Below are positions 1 to 4,736 of a DNA stretch of 5,111 nt, in pieces. The translations under genes and the position numbers were made by a program. Numbering within the stretch: the stretch's first letter is position 1; every line of letters begins with the position of its first letter. Origin of the DNA: an uncultured Ruminococcus sp. (lineage in GTDB: Bacteria > Bacillota > Clostridia > Oscillospirales > Ruminococcaceae); NCBI GenBank assembly GCA_946188175.1, contig CAMHUJ010000167.1, positions 1-5,111 of the forward strand, written 5' to 3'. The notes under the pieces were generated by a model. That model was given only the letters and a program-made list of their open reading frames with translations. It had not been told where the DNA came from and made no database searches.

Positions 1-243
1 ACGGGAACGGATGATCGCGGAACCGCAGTTGCCCTGCGAGACAACATTCGCCTCTTTCTGGAGCAAAGCGGTTTTTGCGCCGAGCTCCGCTGCCCAGCCT
101 GCCGCCGGTACGCCGGATGCACCTGCACCGACAACTACAATATCGAAATCAACGGTGCGGTTCGGCTTGATTGCTTCGGTTTCGCAGACGGATGCTGCAA
201 TTTCCTGCGGCGTGAGCTGCGTTTGATTCGCTGAAAAATTCAT
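1..243 (-). CDS. FAD-dependent oxidoreductase, N-terminal part (runs off left edge)
   Basis: Only the first 81 codons are present; the gene continues beyond position 1. Seen: after a polar leader of about 30 residues comes a beta strand and dinucleotide-binding turn, DIVVVGAGASG (residues 34-44), with the Gly39-x-Gly41-x-x-Gly44 pattern of an FAD-binding Rossmann fold. A second strand (TALLQKE, residues 58-64) and a Gly/Ser-rich stretch GNCGSAI (71-77) follow. This resembles the FAD_binding_2 / fumarate reductase flavoprotein-like family, which reduces or oxidises small organic substrates; the substrate cannot be told from this piece. The residue that is usually Glu at the end of the second strand and binds the ADP ribose is Gln62 here. 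There is no signal peptide, so it is probably cytoplasmic. The start at 243 is supported by AGAAAGGG (251-258 on the minus strand) seven bases upstream and by a strong promoter. It is divergent from the AbrB/glycosyltransferase operon. Confidence 0.85.
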   Translation of the reverse strand, partial: MNFSANQTQLTPQEIAASVCETEAIKPNRTVDFDIVVVGAGASGVPAAGWAAELGAKTALLQKEANVVSQGNCGSAIIRSR

Positions 244-250
244 AATAACA

Positions 251-258
251 CCCTTTCT
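251..258 (-). promoter_or_regulatory. Ribosome binding site of the flavoprotein gene
   Basis: AGAAAGGG on the minus strand, seven bases before the ATG at 243. It fixes this start over internal candidates. Confidence 0.7.
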
Positions 259-281
259 GATAAAATAAACCGGATATTTTT

Positions 282-310
282 ATTATACCACGTTTGGAAA
301 TAAATTGCAA
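282..310 (-). promoter_or_regulatory. Sigma-A promoter of the flavoprotein gene, extended -10
   Basis: On the minus strand there is a perfect -10 TATAAT (282-287), a 17-base spacer and a partial -35 TTGCAA (305-310, four of six matches). The spacer ends in TGG directly before the -10, giving a TGn extended -10 that can make up for the weak -35. The predicted transcript starts near 275, leaving a leader of about 30 nt before the ATG at 243. The -10 region overlaps one arm of the mirrored motif described for 284-354. Assigned by eye from consensus. Confidence 0.65.
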
Positions 311-354
311 TCAAGCAGATTCCCCTCTTGACAAATTCTGAATTCTGTGGTATA
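284..354. repeat. Mirrored 8-bp motif TATACCAC ... GTGGTATA across the divergent promoters
   Basis: TATACCAC at 284-291 is the exact reverse complement of GTGGTATA at 347-354. Each copy covers the extended -10 of one of the two divergent promoters. The copy centres are 63 bp apart, close to six turns of B-DNA, so they would lie on the same face of the helix. This could be a paired operator that lets one regulator, for example the AbrB-type protein encoded next to it, hold both promoters. It could also be just two similar extended -10 elements. Confidence 0.4.
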
Positions 355-356
355 TT
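328..356 (+). promoter_or_regulatory. Sigma-A promoter of the AbrB/glycosyltransferase operon
   Basis: A perfect -35 TTGACA (328-333), a 17-base spacer and a -10 TATATT (351-356, five of six) preceded by TGG, a TGn extended -10. The predicted start of transcription is near 363, giving a leader of about 50 nt before the ATG at 416. The -35 boxes of this promoter and of the divergent one are 17 bases apart, so the two polymerases or a shared regulator would interfere with each other. Confidence 0.75.
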
Positions 357-365
357 TAGTTATAC
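350..365. promoter_or_regulatory. Possible operator GTATA-N6-TATAC
   Basis: An inverted repeat with 5-bp arms, GTATA (350-354) and TATAC (361-365), covers the -10 and the predicted transcription start of the AbrB operon. A repressor bound here would block initiation, and self-repression by the first gene product is plausible. AbrB-family sites are poorly conserved and A/T-rich, so short arms alone are weak evidence. Confidence 0.3.
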
Positions 366-400
366 AAATCATACTTATATTACATTCCATACCGGTTGAA

Positions 401-408
401 AGAGAGGG
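401..408 (+). promoter_or_regulatory. Ribosome binding site of the AbrB-type gene
   Basis: AGAGAGGG ends seven bases before the ATG at 416. The next in-frame ATG (425) would be 16 bases away, so 416 is the better start. A longer frame from GTG at 347 would start inside the promoter. Confidence 0.7.
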
Positions 409-415
409 CTGTCTG

Positions 416-640
416 ATGAACAACATGCTAAAAGGAAAATATGTCTGGGTCGCAACGGTCGGCGAAAAGGGGCAAATCGTGATTCCGAAGCAGGCGCGTG
501 AAGTATTCGGCATCAAGCCCGGTGACACACTGCTGCTGCTCGGAGACGAAAAGCGCGGAATCGCCATTCCGCCGAAGGGCGCATTCACGCATCTCATGGA
601 AGCTGCATTCGGCAGCGGAAAGGACGATGAGGAAGCATGA
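416..640 (+). CDS. AbrB/MazE/SpoVT-family DNA-binding protein
   Basis: A 74-residue protein, the usual size for a single SpoVT-AbrB domain. Seen: the family signature GEKGQIVIPKQAREVFGIKPGD (residues 16-37, read as GxxGQIVIPKxxR...GIKPGD) followed by a strand LLLLGD and by RGIAI. Family knowledge: these proteins form swapped-hairpin dimers that bind A/T-rich promoter DNA and act as transition-state regulators or as antitoxins. After the domain comes a helical tail, FTHLMEAAF, and an acidic end, KDDEEA. No toxin gene sits next to it: its partner is a glycosyltransferase whose start codon overlaps its stop (ATGA, 637-640), so the pair is translationally coupled. Inference: it is a local transcription regulator that controls its own operon, and possibly the divergent flavoprotein gene, through the sites at 284-365. 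The domain call is firm; the target is a guess. Confidence 0.9.
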   Translation: MNNMLKGKYVWVATVGEKGQIVIPKQAREVFGIKPGDTLLLLGDEKRGIAIPPKGAFTHLMEAAFGSGKDDEEA

Positions 641-2025
641 AGCGCATCGCATGTTTCTGCATTCCTGCGCACGGTCACACGAACCCGATGACCGCTGTCG
701 CTGCGGAACTTGTTACACGCGGAAACACGGTACGGTTCTATTCGTTCCGTGCGTTTCAGGATAAGATCGAATCTGCCGGTGCGGAGTTTGTCTCCCTTGA
801 CAATTATCTGCCCGAACTGTCAGAGCAGGAGGAGCAGGCGCTGAAAAACGTCAAGATCTCCGAGATGACGGTTCAGGACATCCATATCACAATCAAGCTG
901 ACGGATTTTCTCGCGGAGGAATTCAAAAACTTCCGTCCGGACATCATCTACTGCGATTCCGCATGCTTCTGGGGAAAACTCAGCGCATGGAAATACAACG
1001 TACCGCTGGTCGTTTCGACAAGCACCTTCGCATTCAACCGCTTATCCTCGCAGTATATGAAGCATTCCCCTGCGGAAATGGCAGATATGATTTTCGGTTT
1101 GCCGAAGATTTCCCGTGAAATGAAAAAGCTGGAAGCGCTCGGTTATCCGCGGAAGGGTGTTCTGGAACTGGTTTCCAGCGATAACAAAACGGATTCCGTC
1201 GTGTACACATCCAAAACATTCCAGCCGTATGCAGCGAGCTTTTCAGACCACTATCTTTTCATGGGGCCGTCGCTGCGAACAAATATTGTGCCGGATAAAG
1301 AAAAAGCACGTCCGCTGATCTATATCTCAATGGGAACAGTGATCAATGACCGTCCGGATTTCTATCAGCACTGCATGGATGCACTGAAGGATGCGGACGC
1401 CGATGTGATCATTTCCTGCGGAAAATCCGTCGATATCGCTTCATTCGGGACGCTGCCGCAGAATATCCGCATGTATCCGTCTGTCAATCAGCTCGAGGTG
1501 CTGTCTGAGACTGATCTCTTCATCACACACTGCGGCATGAACAGCGTTTCCGAGAGTCTTTACATGGCAGCGCCGATGCTGCTCTACCCGCAGACCGGAG
1601 AACAGCATGCCGTTGCACGGCGGGTACATGAGCTCGGTGCAGGAGAATATCTCCGCGATGATTCTGCGGAAGGAATCCGGACAGCAGTCTCCGGCATCCT
1701 CAAAACCGAAACTTATACCGAAGCCGCCCGCCGCTGCTGCGATGATCTGCGCGGATGCTGCGGTACAGAAGGCGCAGCACAGTTTATCGAAAACGCACCG
1801 CATACATCTGAATCACCTGACCCGCTGAAAGAACTGAGCCGGTTGAATCTGCCCTTTTCGTTGCTGTTCCGTGTGTTTGCAGCTGTACTGATACTCACGG
1901 GGAGCATCCTGAAAATCAAAGGCTTATGGATTGCCGGCATCGCCGCGTGCATACTGGCGAAACCGTTTGACCGTCTGGTGACTCAAATGCATTATAAAAA
2001 GCTCGAAAAGCGATTGAAAGTATAA
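637..2025 (+). CDS. GT1-family (MGT/UGT-like) glycosyltransferase with C-terminal membrane hairpin
   Basis: A 462-residue GT-B fold enzyme that should transfer a sugar from a nucleotide-sugar (probably UDP-sugar) to a lipid or small hydrophobic acceptor. N-terminal acceptor domain: PAHGHTNP (10-17), with His14 of GHxNP as the likely catalytic base, and PDIIYCD (101-107), with Asp107 as its probable partner. C-terminal donor domain: YISMGT (229-234), then THCGMNS (297-303) and PQTGEQ (318-323), the nucleotide-sugar signature also seen in macrolide glycosyltransferases and plant UGTs. Bacterial relatives mostly have HGG or HAG where this one has HCG, as plants do. The catalytic part ends near residue 395. 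The remaining 65 residues add two hydrophobic segments (about 406-424 and 429-443) and a basic tail (KKLEKRLK), so the enzyme is probably held on the inner face of the membrane. Relatives are usually about 390-430 residues. There is no signal peptide. The start overlaps the AbrB stop; GAGGA (629-633) lies just upstream. The acceptor (glycolipid, or a drug or toxin to be inactivated) cannot be told from sequence. Confidence 0.88.
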   Translation: MKRIACFCIPAHGHTNPMTAVAAELVTRGNTVRFYSFRAFQDKIESAGAEFVSLDNYLPELSEQEEQALKNVKISEMTVQDIHITIKLTDFLAEEFKNFRPDIIYCDSACFWGKLSAWKYNVPLVVSTSTFAFNRLSSQYMKHSPAEMADMIFGLPKISREMKKLEALGYPRKGVLELVSSDNKTDSVVYTSKTFQPYAASFSDHYLFMGPSLRTNIVPDKEKARPLIYISMGTVINDRPDFYQHCMDALKDADADVIISCGKSVDIASFGTLPQNIRMYPSVNQLEVLSETDLFITHCGMNSVSESLYMAAPMLLYPQTGEQHAVARRVHELGAGEYLRDDSAEGIRTAVSGILKTETYTEAARRCCDDLRGCCGTEGAAQFIENAPHTSESPDPLKELSRLNLPFSLLFRVFAAVLILTGSILKIKGLWIAGIAACILAKPFDRLVTQMHYKKLEKRLKV

Positions 2026-2031
2026 TGAGAA

Positions 2032-2072
2032 AGGCTGCGTAACCGCAAAGGCTGCGCAGCCTGATTATTTTG
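2032..2072 (+). terminator. Probable Rho-independent terminator after the glycosyltransferase
   Basis: Seven bases after the stop, AGGCTGCG (2032-2039) can pair with CGCAGCCT (2055-2062), giving an 8-bp GC-rich stem, followed by GATTATTTTG. The second half is also a perfect 14-bp palindrome, AGGCTGCGCAGCCT (2049-2062), which gives an alternative short hairpin. The T tract is weak and interrupted, so termination may be partial. Confidence 0.55.
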
Positions 2073-2097
2073 TATGATACCCTGCTGAAAGCCGCTG

Positions 2098-2116
2098 CAA
2101 ATATCACGCGTATTTG
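2098..2116. repeat. Small inverted repeat CAAATA-N7-TATTTG
   Basis: Perfect 6-bp arms (2098-2103 and 2111-2116) with a 7-base centre, operator-like in size, 80-100 bases upstream of the best promoter for the cyclic-dinucleotide genes. Short A/T-rich arms like these often arise by chance. Confidence 0.25.
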
Positions 2117-2196
2117 TCATTTTGCCAAAAAAGCGCTGTTCTGCGCCGGAATTGAGTATAATATTTGATCGAATTGCAGAATCCACAATTTTTCTA

Positions 2197-2225
2197 TTGA
2201 TTTTTCGACTGAAATGGTGTAAAAT
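2197..2225 (+). promoter_or_regulatory. Candidate promoter of the GGDEF-EAL gene
   Basis: A -35-like TTGATT (2197-2202, four of six), a 17-base spacer and a -10 TAAAAT (2220-2225, five of six). Transcription would begin near 2232 and leave a leader of about 160 nt. The TATAAT at 2157-2162 is an alternative -10 but has no recognisable -35 at the right distance. Confidence 0.4.
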
Positions 2226-2381
2226 AAATATGTATATTGTTTTAATGCTACGTTTTGCCGCCGAATCCCCGATCAAAACCGGCAAGGCAGACGCAGAATT
2301 TCATAAACGCAGCCGAAATCGCTTGATTCTGACAGCATGAACGCACCAGCTGTTTTTGATACTTTGCAGCCTGACGACGGT

Positions 2382-2390
2382 AGAAAGGAG
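2382..2390 (+). promoter_or_regulatory. Ribosome binding site of the GGDEF-EAL gene
   Basis: AGAAAGGAG lies five bases before the ATG at 2396. It is a near-ideal Shine-Dalgarno site and supports that start. Confidence 0.75.
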
Positions 2391-2395
2391 TTCTC

Positions 2396-4618
2396 ATGGA
2401 TTTTCAAAAACTCGCTGACAGCTTTTTCTCACCGACATGTATCGTATCTGTTGAGAAAACGGATGCGTGCGGATACGGCGCGATCCGCCTCGTCACCGCA
2501 AACAGAAAATATCTCGATATAATTGAAATGCGCCTGAAAAGCGACCGGTATCAGGTTGCGGCGGATACATCCGCTGGGTTTGTCCCGAACTCGCTGTATA
2601 CAGATTATTTTCCGCAGAACCGCAGCTTTGAGGATGTATGCTTCCGCGCAGCAGTCGGTAAGACGGATGTCCATACCTATGCGCATCTGAGCAATGTGGA
2701 TATGTGGTTTGATATCTACGGGATTCCGCTGAATCTCGACGAAGGTAATCTCTGCTACTGTATCTATTCCGCCTCGCCGAGCAATACCGCCCGGACCTCA
2801 AACGATGTCCTCAAAACCTGCATCAAGCTGCACCGAGCAGACAATCTCAAGGATGCCATGGAAAACGTGATCTCCGAAGTCCGCCAGATCTGCAAGGCGG
2901 AGTGCTGTACCGTTCTGCTCATGAACGATGAAGAGAAGAAGTTTTCCATTCTTGCGACGGATTTCCGCGAGAACAGCAAAATCCGCCGCGTGACGACATT
3001 CTCCGGATATTATGATATCGCCAAATCGTGGAAGGATATGATCGGCGAGGAAGGCGACTGCATTATCATTCAGGATCAGAAAGATATGGATGAAATCCGC
3101 CGGACGAACAATCCGTGGTATCAGACGCTCGTACAGGCGGGCGTGGTAAGCGTCGTACTGTTTCCGCTCCGGCAGGGCACGGAAATCCTCGGCTTCATCT
3201 GGGCTGTGAATTTTGACACGAACGACACCATGCGGATCAAGGAGACGCTCGAGCTGACAACCTTCTTCATTTCCTCGCATATCGCAAGATACAAGGTCAT
3301 GAAGCGTCTGCATCATTTGAGCTATACCGATACGCTGACCGGTCTGCCGAACCGTTTTGCATCGACCGATTATATTTCCGGTCTGATCCAGAAGAAGGAA
3401 CAGTTTGCCGTCGTTTACATGGACCTCAATCACTTCAAGCGCATCAATGACACGCTGGGACTGGAAACCGGCAATCAGGTGCTGATCGAGGTATCGAAGC
3501 GCTGGAAAACAGTTGCCGAACGCGAATCCGCAAAGATTTCGCATTTTCTGACCCGCTTCAACGGCGATGAGTTCCTGATTATCATAAGCGGATACCGCTC
3601 GGAGGAGGAGCTTCGGGCTTCGATCGAGCCCTATTCCGAGGTACTCAGCGAGCATCTCTGCATAGACGACTGTGATTTCTATATTACGGCAAGTCTCGGC
3701 TATGCGGAATATCCGACGGATGCATGGACAGCAGAAGCTCTGATTCTGCACGCGAGCGCAGCGATGAACGAAATCAAAAAGGCATACAGCAGCGATCATA
3801 TCCTGCGCTTCAGCGCCGATATCATCCGGAATCAGCGCACGCTCGAAATCGAGAACAAGATCAGGGCAGCGCTCGACAATGAAACGATCTATTTCAATTT
3901 GCAGCCGCAGTTCGATATGAACCATAAGCTGCGCGGCTTTGAAGCCCTTGCGAGAATGAAGGATCAGGACGGCAGCGTCATTTCCCCGGGCGAATTCATC
4001 CCGATCACGGAAAATGTCGGTCTGATCGACAAGGTTGACAGCATGGTCTTCAAAAAAGCGACTGGGTTTTTCAGCAGACTGCTCAGGCAGACCGGTCTTG
4101 ATCTGACGCTGAGTCTGAATGCATCCGTCCGGCATCTGATGAAGAACGGTTTTTCGGATGAGATCAGAGAGCTGCTGAATACGACCGGCATTCCGGCGAA
4201 TCAGCTGGAAATCGAGATCACCGAATCTATCATGATCGAATCGGTGGACAAGGCGCTGCAATGCATCGACGAGATCCGCGAAATGGGCGTGAAGATTGCG
4301 ATTGACGATTTCGGAACCGGTTATTCTTCGCTCGGCTATCTGAACAGGTTTCCGGCAAATCTGCTCAAGGTTGACAAATCCTTCATTGATAAAATGAATA
4401 CAAGCGATTCTTCCAGACAGTATGTCGCCGCGATTATTTCAATCGGACACATCATGGGCTTCGATGTCATATCCGAAGGCGTCGAGGAACCGGATCAGCT
4501 GGAAACGCTCCGCAACATCGGCTGTGATTACATTCAGGGCTTTATCTGGGGACGTCCGCTCTCCGCAGAGGATGCGGAAAAGCTCGTCATTGACAGCATG
4601 AACAACAGACCTGCATGA
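2396..4618 (+). CDS. Cytoplasmic PAS-like/GAF/GGDEF/EAL cyclic-dinucleotide signalling protein
   Basis: A 740-residue protein without membrane segments. Order: a PAS-like sensory region (about 8-126), GAF (about 148-298), a linker helix, GGDEF (about 305-470) and EAL (about 483-728). The EAL half should hydrolyse c-di-GMP to pGpG. All metal and catalytic positions are present at the spacing of RocR: Glu516 (EAL), Asn575, Glu607, Asp637-Asp638 (DDFGTG), Lys658, Glu694, Glu697 and Gln714. The GGDEF half is altered. The core motif is NGDEF (389-393). The metal-binding Asp343 and the guanine-contacting Asn351 are kept, but the usual GHxxGD reads GLETGN, so the position matching PleD Asp344 is Asn360. 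The inhibitory RxxD site is replaced by KISH (380-383). The GGDEF half may therefore be weak, non-standard in product, or only a GTP-binding regulator of the EAL half. Inference: mainly a phosphodiesterase controlled by PAS/GAF ligands. The membrane GGDEF gene follows after 31 bases. Confidence 0.93.
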   Translation: MDFQKLADSFFSPTCIVSVEKTDACGYGAIRLVTANRKYLDIIEMRLKSDRYQVAADTSAGFVPNSLYTDYFPQNRSFEDVCFRAAVGKTDVHTYAHLSNVDMWFDIYGIPLNLDEGNLCYCIYSASPSNTARTSNDVLKTCIKLHRADNLKDAMENVISEVRQICKAECCTVLLMNDEEKKFSILATDFRENSKIRRVTTFSGYYDIAKSWKDMIGEEGDCIIIQDQKDMDEIRRTNNPWYQTLVQAGVVSVVLFPLRQGTEILGFIWAVNFDTNDTMRIKETLELTTFFISSHIARYKVMKRLHHLSYTDTLTGLPNRFASTDYISGLIQKKEQFAVVYMDLNHFKRINDTLGLETGNQVLIEVSKRWKTVAERESAKISHFLTRFNGDEFLIIISGYRSEEELRASIEPYSEVLSEHLCIDDCDFYITASLGYAEYPTDAWTAEALILHASAAMNEIKKAYSSDHILRFSADIIRNQRTLEIENKIRAALDNETIYFNLQPQFDMNHKLRGFEALARMKDQDGSVISPGEFIPITENVGLIDKVDSMVFKKATGFFSRLLRQTGLDLTLSLNASVRHLMKNGFSDEIRELLNTTGIPANQLEIEITESIMIESVDKALQCIDEIREMGVKIAIDDFGTGYSSLGYLNRFPANLLKVDKSFIDKMNTSDSSRQYVAAIISIGHIMGFDVISEGVEEPDQLETLRNIGCDYIQGFIWGRPLSAEDAEKLVIDSMNNRPA

Positions 4619-4637
4619 ATGATCCGATACACAGTAC

Positions 4638-4644
4638 GGAGGTG
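4638..4644 (+). promoter_or_regulatory. Strong ribosome binding site ahead of an out-of-frame ATG
   Basis: GGAGGTG sits five bases before the ATG at 4650 and is among the best Shine-Dalgarno sites in the window. It serves a frame that stops at 4736 and not the membrane/GGDEF frame, which is why the downstream gene looks broken or frameshifted. Confidence 0.7.
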
Positions 4645-4649
4645 CACAT

Positions 4650-4736
4650 ATGGAAGCAACGACATCGTATATTTCCTATGCCATAACAGAATTTGAAACT
4701 GCTGATCGGCATGCATTATACCGTCGCAGCGGTTGA
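4650..4736 (+). other. 28-codon frame with strong RBS; probable original start of the next gene
   Basis: ATG at 4650 opens a frame beginning MEATTSYISYAIT and ending at TGA 4734-4736. The last part is the shadow of the hydrophobic frame that is one base ahead and open from 4687. The simplest reading is that this is the authentic start of the downstream membrane GGDEF gene, separated from it by a one-base change (for example the extra A in ATAACAG, 4683-4689) or by the scar of an out-of-frame deletion. A coupled leader peptide is a less likely alternative. Confidence 0.45.

Larger units (their letters stand above)
2026..2395. other. 370-base intergenic region without a convincing gene
   Basis: It contains the terminator hairpin (2032-2072), an inverted repeat (2098-2116), an isolated -10-like TATAAT (2157-2162) without a good -35, a fair promoter (2197-2225) and a leader of roughly 160 nt before the gene at 2396. 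A weak 5-bp hairpin, ACAGC (2332-2336) with GCTGT (2349-2353), is followed by four T's and could be a minor pause or attenuation site. A short frame at 2122-2340 has no ribosome binding site and runs through the promoter, so it is not called. No riboswitch class was recognised. Confidence 0.6.

Noticed and set aside
347..415. Upstream extension of the AbrB gene to GTG at 347
   Set aside because: It would begin inside the spacer and -10 of the operon's own promoter and has no ribosome binding site; the ATG at 416 has both in place.
2125..2146. Minus-strand terminator-like hairpin GCGC-AGAACA-GCGC followed by T6
   Set aside because: The stem has only four GC pairs, and no minus-strand gene upstream would need it.
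2122..2340. 72-codon plus-strand frame in the intergenic region
   Set aside because: No ribosome binding site, no family-like features, and it spans the predicted promoter and leader of the next gene.
2256..2360. c-di-GMP (GEMM-I) riboswitch
   Set aside because: Pieces resembling GGCAA, GACGCA and GACAGC occur in order, but the first hairpin, the GACGCAAAGCC core and the closing GGGTTGCC-like segment are absent.
2798..4261. Long open frame of 487 codons on the minus strand
   Set aside because: It lies wholly antisense to the GGDEF-EAL gene, whose domains are unmistakable. The antisense product shows no recognisable domain and there is no minus-strand ribosome binding site or promoter. It is a codon-bias shadow.
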